A stretch of 32,851 nt of DNA from IMG/VR virus record IMGVR_UViG_3300006071_000054, positions 1-32,851 of that record; one strand, written 5' to 3'. Below are positions 12,389-21,428 of the stretch, in pieces (within the stretch, counting starts at the first letter, position 1; every line of letters starts with the position of its first letter). The DNA is from a virus. The notes below the pieces were generated by a model. It ran no database searches, was not told the DNA's origin, and saw nothing but the letters and a program-made list of their open reading frames with translations. Both the position numbers and the translations under genes were made by a program.

Positions 12389-13648
12389 ATGCCAGTCGGT
12401 GACGTAAAAATTTCTACATTAAAAATCGGTGATCTTGATTTAACTGATTATCAGACTGCAGGTTATGGCGGTATTAATATCTATGAAGATATTTTCAATC
12501 CATACGGACCTGTAGCTGAAATTAGAGTGGTCGATCATTCTGATGCACTTGGTAAAAATAATATTAACGGTTCGTATGATAAAGATGTTGAAATATCTCT
12601 CAGACCTGCCGACCAGGGAGGATCAAGCAGTGGTTCTGGAGAACGTAAATTTAAATTTAAAATGTTTCAGAATAAAAATTTAGATGATCTTTCTCATAAA
12701 AGTGTAGGTGCTGGGCACTTTAAACAATATGATATCAGGTCAGTTTCAGCAGAGATGTTAAATGCTCAAAGTAATTATATGCAGAAAAGTTATAATAAAA
12801 AAACAAGCGATGTTGTTAAAGATATATTAGAAAACGGTTTCAAGACTGATAAGGATGTTGAGATTAAGAGTGAAACTAAGGGTAAAAGACGTGTTATATT
12901 AAACAATGAGCATCCTTTAGATTCTCTTCATAGATTGAATTCTATACATGAGTCTGATACTGATGAATCATCTTGTTTTGTTTGTTTTCAGCAAGCAAAA
13001 GATGGAGATCAGAAATATGTGTTTGCTACTTTTGAAGAACTGTTTAAAGGAGAATCTTCTGTTAAATTAAAGCAGAGAACTGATCTTGATTATGGTAATG
13101 CTTCTGAAGAAGATAAGCAAAATTCTATTATGTGGTTTAAAGCTCCTGATTCTTTTTTCACCGGAACAAGATCTTTGATTAAGGGTAATGAACAAACTTT
13201 TAATCTAACAACACATCAGCCTTGCGATGTTGATCAGAACAAAGAGCCTAATTATAAATTTATTGACCAACCAGTATTTAAAGGTCCAAATTCAGATATG
13301 AAGAAAGTTCCTATTGGCACTGTATATGATAAAGCCAATGATAAAGATAAACATACAACTGCTACAGCTAAAGTAAAGAGAGCAGGATTTCTTGCTCATT
13401 TATCTCAGAATTCGGCAGAGCTTGAAACATATTTCAATCCTGATATTCATCTTGGTTCTATTATTGATTTAGAGATACCTAAAAAAGCTAATAGTGATAC
13501 TTCTCAAGGAGAAAAACAGTTTAATGGTAAAGCTCTCGTTGTTGCTATCAGAACCAAAGTTAAACCAACTGGTCAACAGCCATATGCCACTATGATTCTT
13601 AGAGTTGTGAAGGCTTCTTATAAAGAAGGAGGCGAAGGAGAGGCATGA
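12389..13648 (+). CDS. 27: gp27-like baseplate hub protein (419 aa)
   Basis: gp27-type proteins form the trimeric ring that holds the spike. Features are the strand-rich start (VKISTLKIGDLDLTDYQTAGYGGINIYEDIF), the NPYGPVAEIRVVDHSDAL strand pair, a second barrel with FKFKMFQNKNLDDLSHK and KQYDIRSVSAEMLN (the usual 'xYxLxFxSxE' hub pattern), a KKTSDVVKDILENGF helix and a SIHESDTDESSCFVCFQQ region. Length is close to T4 gp27 (391 aa). Its last codon overlaps the OB-domain gene as ATGA, so hub and spike base are coupled. The C-terminus ends KASYKEGGEGEA. Confidence 0.83.
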   Translation: MPVGDVKISTLKIGDLDLTDYQTAGYGGINIYEDIFNPYGPVAEIRVVDHSDALGKNNINGSYDKDVEISLRPADQGGSSSGSGERKFKFKMFQNKNLDDLSHKSVGAGHFKQYDIRSVSAEMLNAQSNYMQKSYNKKTSDVVKDILENGFKTDKDVEIKSETKGKRRVILNNEHPLDSLHRLNSIHESDTDESSCFVCFQQAKDGDQKYVFATFEELFKGESSVKLKQRTDLDYGNASEEDKQNSIMWFKAPDSFFTGTRSLIKGNEQTFNLTTHQPCDVDQNKEPNYKFIDQPVFKGPNSDMKKVPIGTVYDKANDKDKHTTATAKVKRAGFLAHLSQNSAELETYFNPDIHLGSIIDLEIPKKANSDTSQGEKQFNGKALVVAIRTKVKPTGQQPYATMILRVVKASYKEGGEGEA

Positions 13649-13944
13649 TTAGAATAGCAGAAGTTAGAAACTTTGAAGACGATCCAACTAAATCTGGGCG
13701 TGTTAAAGTAAGAATATATGGTAAGAATAACGACGACCAAGAAGTGAAAGATGATGAACTTCCATGGGCCATGGTCATGCACCCAGTCACATCAGCTGCT
13801 ACTTCAAAAATTGGTATAGTTCCTTCAGGTCTTGTTGTTGGATCTAGAGTTATTATTACATATCTACCAGGTGATGACGCCGAACAATATCCTATTGTTA
13901 TTGGTTCTATAGCACGTGGTGATCTACCAGAAGGTAAATCGTAA
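13645..13944 (+). CDS. gp5-type OB-fold domain as a separate protein (99 aa)
   Basis: The sequence has the five-strand OB-fold of the gp5/VgrG spike base: IRIAEVRNFEDDPTKSGRVKVRIYG, a LPWAMVMHPVTSA strand, SGLVVGSRVIITYLPGDDAEQYPIVIGSIARG. The PWAxVMxP and QxPIVIGS motifs are typical. In T4 this fold is the N-terminal part of gp5 and is followed by lysozyme and beta-helix domains; here it stands alone, 99 residues long. It overlaps gp27 (ATGA) upstream and the next gene (TAATG) downstream. It probably links the gp27 ring to the needle. Confidence 0.85.
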   Translation: MIRIAEVRNFEDDPTKSGRVKVRIYGKNNDDQEVKDDELPWAMVMHPVTSAATSKIGIVPSGLVVGSRVIITYLPGDDAEQYPIVIGSIARGDLPEGKS

Positions 13945-15338
13945 TGGCAGTTACAAAAGAAGCAGATAAAGACACTGGTGGTGATATTAATAATCCTGGT
14001 ATTGATAATCCTGGCTATTCAAAAGGCGATAGTCAGGACAAAGATGCATTCAAAGATAAAAACAATATTTGGAACAACCAGACTATTGATCAAGAAGCCC
14101 CAAAGGTAACAAAAGACGAAGCAGAATATGGTGATGCTCCTTTTGTTAAGAGTGATGACGCCAAAGCATTGAGCGACATAAGAGATAAGTTCGCTCCTAA
14201 TGCTGACAAACCAACTACAGCTTCTGCTAATCAAGGTAAAAATCTACCAGAGATATTACAACAAGTAGATCCTAAATCTCTTGCGCAAATGCTTCCTCAG
14301 ATGATGAAGAGCATGGGACAAGCAAGAGATGTTATGAATATTACTATTCCTTCTGCAAGAATAACAGTGATTAGAGATTCTTTTTCTAATGCTTTAACTA
14401 TTCTAAACGACCAGAATGGTTACGAAACAGTTATAACTGCATTTAGTATTGCTCTTGCTGGTAATGGATATGCATCTATTGTTCCACAATTTGCTGGTAT
14501 TGTTTCTGATGCTATTCTTAATCTTGTCAAAAATGCATTTGCTTATGGCGCAGATAATATACCAAAGCCAATTTATAATCAGGTAGTTGTTGGCACTCTT
14601 GAACCTAATCCTGTTGTTCTACCAGCAGATGTACCTTTGTTGTATGTAAAACAGTATTATCCTATTACCGCTGATCCATATCCTGGATACATTCAGTGGC
14701 TTTCTCCAGATGGAACAAAAAGTGTTTATGTTAAGAGAGGCCCAACAGATTATCCTACTGATTCTGCTCTCCAGGATCTATTCACATCCGCTGAGATAAA
14801 CTTAGCCAAAAATTTAAACCCTTATATTGCCACACAAACATTGACAGTTGATATTCTAAATAACTTGTTAATACAACAAGATCAATTGACTTATGATCAG
14901 GGTATTAATAATAGTCTTGGTAATGGCTCTGGTGGTGGCGGTGGAGGCCAAGGTATGCAACAGCTTCTTGGTATTCTGATGCAGTTAATCCAAAAGTTTC
15001 AAAATGGACAGCTTAAAGAAGGTGTTCTTAACCAAGGTAATATGCAGAAAACATTAGAGAAGTTCAAAAATAACATGGGCGCTCTAAATAAATTGGATCA
15101 ATTGACTGGTAAAGCATTTGGTTTGGGTAATATAGGAGACATCGGTAACCTTCAAGGAATGCTCAGCCAAGCACAAGGTATGCTTGGTAAAGGTGGAGGA
15201 GGAGGTGGCGGTGGTTCTGGTGGAGGCGGTGGAGGTGGAGGAGGTTCTTCTCCAAGTGCTCCATTCACTCAGAATCAGATTAAGGTTACAAATAACATAC
15301 TGAACATTCTTGCTAATAATCAGCCAAAGACGGTTTAA
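13944..15338 (+). CDS. glycine-rich hub-region structural protein of unknown fold (464 aa)
   Basis: Not recognised. Residues 1-100 are highly charged and look disordered (many Asp, Lys, Asn). Residues about 100-330 form a predicted folded region with helices (ILQQVDPKSLAQMLPQMMKS) and strands (ITIPSARITVIRD, VVGTLEPNPVVLP, YPGYIQWLSPDGTKSVYVKRGP). Two poly-glycine linkers follow, the longest a run of glycines broken by one serine near residues 416-435, encoded at about 15190-15250. The last 30 residues are a helix (QIKVTNNILNILANN). Located between the OB-domain and the beta-helical needle, it may act as a flexible connector or a chaperoned hub partner. Partners on both sides are spike parts. 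Confidence 0.75.
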   Translation: MAVTKEADKDTGGDINNPGIDNPGYSKGDSQDKDAFKDKNNIWNNQTIDQEAPKVTKDEAEYGDAPFVKSDDAKALSDIRDKFAPNADKPTTASANQGKNLPEILQQVDPKSLAQMLPQMMKSMGQARDVMNITIPSARITVIRDSFSNALTILNDQNGYETVITAFSIALAGNGYASIVPQFAGIVSDAILNLVKNAFAYGADNIPKPIYNQVVVGTLEPNPVVLPADVPLLYVKQYYPITADPYPGYIQWLSPDGTKSVYVKRGPTDYPTDSALQDLFTSAEINLAKNLNPYIATQTLTVDILNNLLIQQDQLTYDQGINNSLGNGSGGGGGGQGMQQLLGILMQLIQKFQNGQLKEGVLNQGNMQKTLEKFKNNMGALNKLDQLTGKAFGLGNIGDIGNLQGMLSQAQGMLGKGGGGGGGGSGGGGGGGGGSSPSAPFTQNQIKVTNNILNILANNQPKTV

Positions 15339-15340
15339 TA

Positions 15341-16294
15341 ATGTCTGATAAAAATAATAAAAAACTACCTAAGTGTAGTGTGAATAGAGGCGACACAAAA
15401 CCAAAATATGGTTATGTGTACGGAGAAGCAGATGCATGCGGTGGCGGTCATCTACGTTACAGAAATCCTGCAGAAAATGATAAAACATGGGAACAAACTG
15501 TAAAACCAAGTGGTAATTACCAAACTATAGAACACGATCAACAACAAGACGTAGAATTACATACACATCTACATCCTGGTCATACAAGAGTATATGTCGG
15601 CAAAGGTCATTCAAAACAGATTGATGGACAGCATGATGTTAATGGTGAAAAGACTGGTCGTCATGAATATGGTGGCGATGCTGCATATAATAAAAAAGGT
15701 GATCACTACGAAGGTAGTGGCGGCAAAAGAATATGGGGTACTGGCGGTGGAGTGTTTGAACATCACACAAGTCCTGATAGTGGTGGAGGTGGTTCTGGAG
15801 GTAGTGCTGTTGGTGGTATGTTTGGCGATGCAGGTGGTGGTAGCACAGACCAAGGAACAAAACATAATAAAGTTGTTGATGGAGACACAGTAACCAAGAA
15901 CAAAGGTAATCATCACTCAAACAGAGAAGGCGATGAAGTAACTGCTATTTCTGGTAATAAACTTACTATGATCAAAAAAGGCGATTACGCTACTAATGTT
16001 CAGGGAGGCAATTGGGATAGCGATGTATCACAAAAGGCTAGATTTAAGTCTGGTGACGACATGGCTATGTTGACAGATAAGAACTATTCGAGTGCTTCTA
16101 AGGAAAAAACTTCAATATCTTCTGGTAAAGATATGACCATTCATAGTGACGCTAAGAATGATATATCTTCAAAAAGTGATATGACCATTAGTTCTGATTC
16201 TAAGATTACTATTAAGGTTGGTGGCTCCTCTATAACTATTGAAGATGGTACGATCACTATTAAAGCCTCCAAAATCAAATTCGAGGAGGGTTAA
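15341..16294 (+). CDS. gp5-type beta-helical spike/needle protein (317 aa)
   Basis: The C-terminal third shows the short repeating strands of a triple beta-helix, as in gp5 and VgrG needles: SGKDMTIHSDAKNDISSKSD, MTISSDSKITIKVGGSSITI, EDGTITIKASKIKFEEG. The middle has histidine- and glycine-rich repeats (residues 60-180, HTHLHPGHTRVYVGKGHSKQ and GGGGSGGSAVGG). The N-terminus holds 'GYVYGEADACGGGHLRYRN'. It lacks lysozyme motifs. It would form the membrane-piercing needle, capped by the PAAR protein encoded immediately downstream in a TAATG overlap. The histidine-rich segment could bind a metal. Confidence 0.85.
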   Translation: MSDKNNKKLPKCSVNRGDTKPKYGYVYGEADACGGGHLRYRNPAENDKTWEQTVKPSGNYQTIEHDQQQDVELHTHLHPGHTRVYVGKGHSKQIDGQHDVNGEKTGRHEYGGDAAYNKKGDHYEGSGGKRIWGTGGGVFEHHTSPDSGGGGSGGSAVGGMFGDAGGGSTDQGTKHNKVVDGDTVTKNKGNHHSNREGDEVTAISGNKLTMIKKGDYATNVQGGNWDSDVSQKARFKSGDDMAMLTDKNYSSASKEKTSISSGKDMTIHSDAKNDISSKSDMTISSDSKITIKVGGSSITIEDGTITIKASKIKFEEG

Positions 16295-16563
16295 TGCCAA
16301 ACGCACACAAAGAACAAGATCTAAGAAACTGTGGTGCAACCACTATATCACAAGGTCAGAGTTTCGTTACTATTTCAGATAAAAAATGGGCTGTCGAGAA
16401 TGATCCAGACAGTCATGGTGGTGGAGGATTGATTGCCTCTAAATCTTATGTTACCATAAACGGTAAAAAGGTTATTGTTGATGGAGATAATGCTAACCCA
16501 GATAACGCAAGACATATGAACCCAAAAGCAGTGAGTCCCACTGGATTCGTAGAGGTAAATTAA
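16294..16563 (+). CDS. PAAR-type spike tip protein, gp5.4-like (89 aa)
   Basis: PAAR proteins cap the needle of contractile tails and type VI secretion systems with a zinc-stabilised cone. The short strand-turn repeats CGATTISQGQSFVTISDKKW, SYVTINGKKVIVDGDN and a final PTGFVEV are consistent with this fold, and Cys13, His41 and His74 are candidate metal ligands. The gene directly follows the needle gene, as gp5.4 follows gp5 in T4, and overlaps it as TAATG with a GAGGAGG-type site just upstream. The individual PAAR tetrad cannot be seen, so the call rests on fold pattern plus position. Confidence 0.78.
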   Translation: MPNAHKEQDLRNCGATTISQGQSFVTISDKKWAVENDPDSHGGGGLIASKSYVTINGKKVIVDGDNANPDNARHMNPKAVSPTGFVEVN

Positions 16564-17001
16564 ATGGCTAATCTAAAATTAACAAGAGCCGAGACATTAA
16601 CTGGATCTAAGAAGAAAACGGAGTTCTTTTCAGACTTTGTTTCCAGTTTTGTTGTGACTCCAATGGGCAATCAGCTTGGTAGGGTGGTTAACGAAAAAGC
16701 TATTAATCAGTCTATCAAAAATCTGCTTCTTACGGATCTTGGAGAGCGTCTATTCCAACCTAATGTTGGTTCTGATATTTCATATCTTCTGTTCGAACCG
16801 AATTTTGCAGAAAATTATGATATGATTGAAACATTCATAAAATCAACAATTAAGAATTTTGAACCAAGAGCCCAGATTCAGCAAGTATTGTTTGATAATG
16901 ATCTTAATAACGAACATGAGATCTATGTTACTATCGTATACAATCTAATAAATAACCCTGAAATTATAACTTTTAATTTGCTGCTGAAAAGAGTCCGATA
17001 A
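16564..17001 (+). CDS. 25: gp25-like baseplate wedge subunit (145 aa)
   Basis: gp25 nucleates the sheath on the baseplate and belongs to the gpW/gp25 family shared with type VI secretion TssE. Key residues are visible: AINQSIKNLLLTDLGERLFQPNVGSDISYLLFEPNF (residues 46-81) and the conserved Glu-Pro-Arg (NFEPRAQI, 100-102). Length is slightly above T4 (132 aa). The gene is directly next to the PAAR gene and gp6, as in other contractile-tail operons. Little doubt about the assignment. Confidence 0.95.
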   Translation: MANLKLTRAETLTGSKKKTEFFSDFVSSFVVTPMGNQLGRVVNEKAINQSIKNLLLTDLGERLFQPNVGSDISYLLFEPNFAENYDMIETFIKSTIKNFEPRAQIQQVLFDNDLNNEHEIYVTIVYNLINNPEIITFNLLLKRVR

Positions 17002-18846
17002 ATGGCCAATAGCTCTCTTACACTAAGTTCTCTTGATTTTGACACTTTAAAGAATAATCTTAAGAAATTCTTATCTTCACAGGATATTTTCAAAGATTAT
17101 AATTTTGAAGGCTCAAACATCAACGTCCTATTGGATGTATTATCATATAACTCATATCTGAATTCTTTCTATTTGAATATGATAGCTTCAGAGATGTTCT
17201 TAGATTCAGCGCAGAAATATGACTCTATTGTATCTCATGCGAAAGAGCTAAATTATGTTCCTCGTTCGGCTTCTCATTCAGTAGCCGATATTTCTTTCAC
17301 ATTAGAGACAAAAGATCTTAATAATAAATTAACTATCCCAAAAGGGACTAAATTTTATGGCACTAATTCTAATGGTACCTTTAATTTTGTAACAGATCAG
17401 ATTTCAACATATGTATCGGTTAATGACACTTTCTCTGTAGCTAATTTGCTTATTAAAGAGGGTTCATATTTTCAAGATTCATATATTATGAATTATGACC
17501 TCGAGAATCAGCGTTTTCTTATCTCTAATAAGAATATTGATATTAGTAGCATTTCAGTTAATGTAAGTGAGAATTATGGAGCTAATGTAACAGAGTTTCA
17601 AAAAGTTAATACTTTATACAATTTAGATACTTTTTCTAATGTTTATTTCATTCAGGCAGCAGAGAATAATCTTTATGAAATTACATTTGGAGATGGTTTG
17701 TTTGGCCGTAGACCTTTAAACGAAGCTCTTATTACTGTTAAATATATTATAACTAATGGCTCAGATGGTAATGGTGTAAAGGCATTTAGTCTTTCCGATG
17801 ACCTTGGTTTTCTTAATGGTGGCACTGCAAATCCATCTACAATAACAGTCAATAGAGAATCTCAAGGTGGTGCTAATCAAGAATCTATCGAGTCTGTTAG
17901 ATTTACTGCTCCTAGATATTTTGCCACTCAACAGAGAGCTGTTTCTTCTGATGACTATGCTTCTTTGGTTTTAGCTAATTTCGGTGGAGAAATAGGAGAC
18001 GTAGCAGTTTATGGCGGAGAAACCACAGAACCTAAAAAATATGGTCGTGTTATTATTTGTTTAAAACCTTCTTCTGGTGTTATTGCACCTAATTATGTTA
18101 AAAATAAAGTTGTAAACTATCTTAGGGATTATATTGTTATTCCTAATAGAGTTCTTATTTCAGATCCAGAATATATGTATATTTGGATGAATTCTATTGT
18201 TGAATATAACATTTATAAAACTGATAAATCTCCAAAAGATATTCAATCTATTGTTATTAATACTATAACTGATTTCAGCGAAAATAACTTAGAAAAGTTT
18301 AATAAAGATCTTAGATATAGCAGATTGGTAGCTGATATTGATAATTGTGATATAAGTATATCTAGTAATCAATCAGATATTCGTGTTATTAAAAGAATAG
18401 CTCCTAAAATGAAATATCCTTCTACATATTTGTTAGACATTAATAATCCTATTGATGTTTCTGGGGATGTAATAGATAATCAAGATTTATTAGAAAATCC
18501 TACATATGAAGGTAGATTTGACGTTGCTAATATAATATCTTCAAGATTTGATTATATTACATCAAAAGGAGATACATATTCTATTTGTTATATAGAAGAT
18601 GACGGAGAAGGAGTTCTTTCTGTATATTCTATTATTAATAGTATACTAAGTAAAATTGAAGACGTAGGTACAGTTGATTATAAAAAAGGTATATTAAAAA
18701 TTAATAATATAAGAGTTTTCAATTTTGAAAGATACATTTCTATCTATTGTAAAACTATAGGTAAAGATGTTCTTGCTAATAAAACAAAAATAATTATCAT
18801 AGACCCAGTTGATTTAAACATCAATGTTAGAGAGACAAGTTATTAA
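17002..18846 (+). CDS. 6: gp6-like baseplate wedge subunit (614 aa)
   Basis: gp6 builds the wedge ring and belongs to the gpJ-like family. The N-terminal region is diagnostic: LDFDTLKNNLKKFLSSQDIFKDYNFEGSNINVLLDVLSYNSYLNSFYLNMIASEMFLDSAQ (about residues 12-72), followed by AKELNYVPRSASHSVADISF. The middle contains the 'NGxDGNGVKxF' and 'ESIESVRFTAPRYFATQQRAVSSDDY' blocks usual for the family. Length is near that of T4 gp6 (660 aa). It begins at the base after gp25 ends and overlaps the next gene as TAATG, so wedge proteins are made in order. The C-terminal third is isoleucine/asparagine-rich. Confidence 0.95.
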   Translation: MANSSLTLSSLDFDTLKNNLKKFLSSQDIFKDYNFEGSNINVLLDVLSYNSYLNSFYLNMIASEMFLDSAQKYDSIVSHAKELNYVPRSASHSVADISFTLETKDLNNKLTIPKGTKFYGTNSNGTFNFVTDQISTYVSVNDTFSVANLLIKEGSYFQDSYIMNYDLENQRFLISNKNIDISSISVNVSENYGANVTEFQKVNTLYNLDTFSNVYFIQAAENNLYEITFGDGLFGRRPLNEALITVKYIITNGSDGNGVKAFSLSDDLGFLNGGTANPSTITVNRESQGGANQESIESVRFTAPRYFATQQRAVSSDDYASLVLANFGGEIGDVAVYGGETTEPKKYGRVIICLKPSSGVIAPNYVKNKVVNYLRDYIVIPNRVLISDPEYMYIWMNSIVEYNIYKTDKSPKDIQSIVINTITDFSENNLEKFNKDLRYSRLVADIDNCDISISSNQSDIRVIKRIAPKMKYPSTYLLDINNPIDVSGDVIDNQDLLENPTYEGRFDVANIISSRFDYITSKGDTYSICYIEDDGEGVLSVYSIINSILSKIEDVGTVDYKKGILKINNIRVFNFERYISIYCKTIGKDVLANKTKIIIIDPVDLNINVRETSY

Positions 18847-21416
18847 TGCAATTTTCTATTGAATCAATTGTATCTAATTTTATAGAAAATCAGTTCCCTC
18901 GTATCTACAGAGAGCAGGGACCCGATTTTGTCATGTTTACAAAAGCATATTATGAATGGATGGAAAATAAAGATTCTTTTCCAGACACTGATGGTAGTTT
19001 AGTAAAACCTCCTATATATCAAGCTAGAAAGCTATTAGAATATAGAGACATTGACGAAACATATATTGAATTCTTAGAACATTTTCAGCAGAAATATCTA
19101 TATGGTATTCCATTCAGTATTATTATCAGTAAGCGTTATCTTCTAAAACATATATTTGATGTTTATAGATCTAAAGGCACTATTCAATGTTTTCGTCTTT
19201 TATTCAAACTAATCTATGATGAAGATGTTGAAATTTATCTTCCTGGTAAAGATTTATTAAAACCATCAGATGGTTCATGGCATGTCCCACGTTATCTTGA
19301 ACTCTCTAATCAGAGCCCAGCTAATGTTATTGCTCAATATGTTGGTAAAACAATTATTGGTGTTACTTCAAAAACTGTAGCAGTTGCTGAAGATTATGGT
19401 AGAGAATCTCTTTATAGAGACAGACTTAACATTCTTTACATCTCAAATTTAACTCCTAAAGAAGGAGAATTTACTGTTGGAGAAGCAATTGTAGAGTTAG
19501 GACAAGAAAGTAACACAGCTGTAGTAATGAATGCTCCAAGAGTTCTTGGTTCTCTTGCTACGCTTGAAATTTTAAACGGTGGTGATAAATTTATACAAGG
19601 CGATGCATTAAAGATAATGCACAGAGAAGCATATACTAATGCTATAGCATCATTCGGCGATGGTGGTATTGTAAGAGTTATAGAAACTATGAGAAGTCGT
19701 GGTTCTCTATATTTTGATATTCAAAAACCAGGGTTTGGTTTTACATCAAATGCTCAAATATTTTTATATAATAGTCCTTATGATAAACAAGGTCATGGAG
19801 CATCTTTTACTCTCAATTCTCTTACCTTAAGAAAAAAGATTTATTATAATACTGATATTTTCTGCGATCATATGAATAATGTGATTGGCGCTGATTCATA
19901 TGATTTTCCTAAATTACCAACTGCTAATGCTCAAACAATGATTGGTAAAGCATGGAATTATGGAAACAATGTATTTGGAGCTATTGAGTCTATTACTAAT
20001 ATTAAAACAGGTTATGAATATCAAGCTGCAGCTAATGCATTTGTTCGTTCTACTCTTTTGTCTAACACCCTTCCTGGAAATGTGAGTTATAATAACACTT
20101 GGAGTTTATGGAATCTTTCTTATTCTGGTGAAGCAAAAAATTATAGTAATACTGATGTTGTTACTATATATGATGAGAATGACACTAGTGGAACTTATAC
20201 TACTAATGCTTATGTTGGTATTACTACTAATTCTGTTGGCGGCGATCTTAAACTCAATATTAAAGATATAGGTAGTGGTTTTACAAACGGTCAATCTATT
20301 GTAATTTCTTGTAATACAGTAAATGGTTCGGAAATTCAATGGTCTGCTGGTCTTCTTGTACCTGTACTGGGAGATGGAACAAATTTTGACCTTTATTTTG
20401 ATAATAATGATATTGTAGAACTTACAGATAATACTAGTGCATTTATTCCAATTAAAGATATTGGGATGATTAAACAGGTCATTAATGCTACTTGTATGTT
20501 CTTATATGGTAACGTAACAAGTAATTCGACAGCTAATTCTTGTTATAAAGTTGCTCCAGTTATTATGCCAGCACAGTTTTCTGCAGAAGAAGCTGACAAG
20601 TTTTGGACAACTTCCGTATACGATAGAGCCAAAACTCAAACAAAATTTGGTCCATACGGTCATTATATTCTTAGAAAGGTAATGGCAGGTACTAACGATT
20701 TTATTCTTGCTGATCCAACAAGTGGTAATAGTGTTGTTAAAACTGTTAATCTTATAGATTCTGGTAAAGGATATCTGGATGGTGAGCTTGTAAAGGCTTA
20801 TCTCTATGCTGGTATTTCTAATAATGTTAATATTTTAGCACAGGGTTCTGGATATCAAAATACTGACGTAATAATATTTTCTGGAGGTAGTCCTTCTACA
20901 TACGCTTCAGGAAGAGTAGTTACTGATGAAAATGGTTCAGTAGTAGATACTATTATCGTTGAACATGGTTCTGGATATCAAAGTATTCCTAAATTAACAG
21001 TAAAATCTTTTAAAGGTAAAGGTTGTCAGCTGGAAGCTCAACTTTCTGAATTTAATTATAAAAGTGTGATAACTGGTAGGGTAAAAATTAAAGGTTCTGG
21101 TACGGGAAGAGGATACTGGACTAATTCAAGAAGCTTCTTGAGTGATAATAAATATATCCAGGATAGTTATTATTATCAGGATTATTCCTATGAGATCCAA
21201 ACTGGATTCACTTTGGATAAATATAAGAATATTCTTTATGATACGTTTCATCCTTCTGGTAATGAATTGTTCGGCAAATATGTCATGCATGAGGTTGGGG
21301 TTTCGGAATCTAAGATTCTGTACGAATCAGTTGCAGCTAGTTTTGCTATAGTTCTTACTTGTGACGATACGCTTATTACTTCTGATACTACACAACAAAC
21401 AGTTAACGAAATCTAA
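18846..21416 (+). CDS. baseplate wedge protein in the gp7 position (856 aa)
   Basis: The N-terminus (ENQFPRIYREQGPDFVMFTKAYYEWMENKDSF, then LLEYRDIDETYIEFLEHFQQKYLYGIPF and LLKHIFDVYRSKGTIQCFRLLFKLIYDED) is a helical module seen in wedge proteins of marine T4-like phages placed after gp6. The rest is beta-rich, with repeated GSGYQ-type turns (residues about 655-740) typical of surface-exposed tail modules. In T4 the gene after gp6 is gp7 (1032 aa), which bridges the wedge. The assignment as gp7 rests on gene order and size, not clear sequence similarity. The N-terminal helices probably bind gp6 and the C-terminus reaches out towards fibres. Confidence 0.7.
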   Translation: MQFSIESIVSNFIENQFPRIYREQGPDFVMFTKAYYEWMENKDSFPDTDGSLVKPPIYQARKLLEYRDIDETYIEFLEHFQQKYLYGIPFSIIISKRYLLKHIFDVYRSKGTIQCFRLLFKLIYDEDVEIYLPGKDLLKPSDGSWHVPRYLELSNQSPANVIAQYVGKTIIGVTSKTVAVAEDYGRESLYRDRLNILYISNLTPKEGEFTVGEAIVELGQESNTAVVMNAPRVLGSLATLEILNGGDKFIQGDALKIMHREAYTNAIASFGDGGIVRVIETMRSRGSLYFDIQKPGFGFTSNAQIFLYNSPYDKQGHGASFTLNSLTLRKKIYYNTDIFCDHMNNVIGADSYDFPKLPTANAQTMIGKAWNYGNNVFGAIESITNIKTGYEYQAAANAFVRSTLLSNTLPGNVSYNNTWSLWNLSYSGEAKNYSNTDVVTIYDENDTSGTYTTNAYVGITTNSVGGDLKLNIKDIGSGFTNGQSIVISCNTVNGSEIQWSAGLLVPVLGDGTNFDLYFDNNDIVELTDNTSAFIPIKDIGMIKQVINATCMFLYGNVTSNSTANSCYKVAPVIMPAQFSAEEADKFWTTSVYDRAKTQTKFGPYGHYILRKVMAGTNDFILADPTSGNSVVKTVNLIDSGKGYLDGELVKAYLYAGISNNVNILAQGSGYQNTDVIIFSGGSPSTYASGRVVTDENGSVVDTIIVEHGSGYQSIPKLTVKSFKGKGCQLEAQLSEFNYKSVITGRVKIKGSGTGRGYWTNSRSFLSDNKYIQDSYYYQDYSYEIQTGFTLDKYKNILYDTFHPSGNELFGKYVMHEVGVSESKILYESVAASFAIVLTCDDTLITSDTTQQTVNEI

Positions 21417-21428
21417 GAGGGCATAGAA

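Noticed and set aside
15190-15250. GGT/GGA-rich tandem repeat considered as a regulatory repeat or CRISPR-like array
   Set aside because: It is in frame and simply encodes poly-glycine; unit spacing is irregular with no spacers.
16948-16955. AATAAATA near the end of gp25
   Set aside because: Same 7-of-8 variant as at 10729, but inside coding DNA for Leu-Ile-Asn-Asn in an AT-rich gene, and gp6 is coupled to gp25 already.
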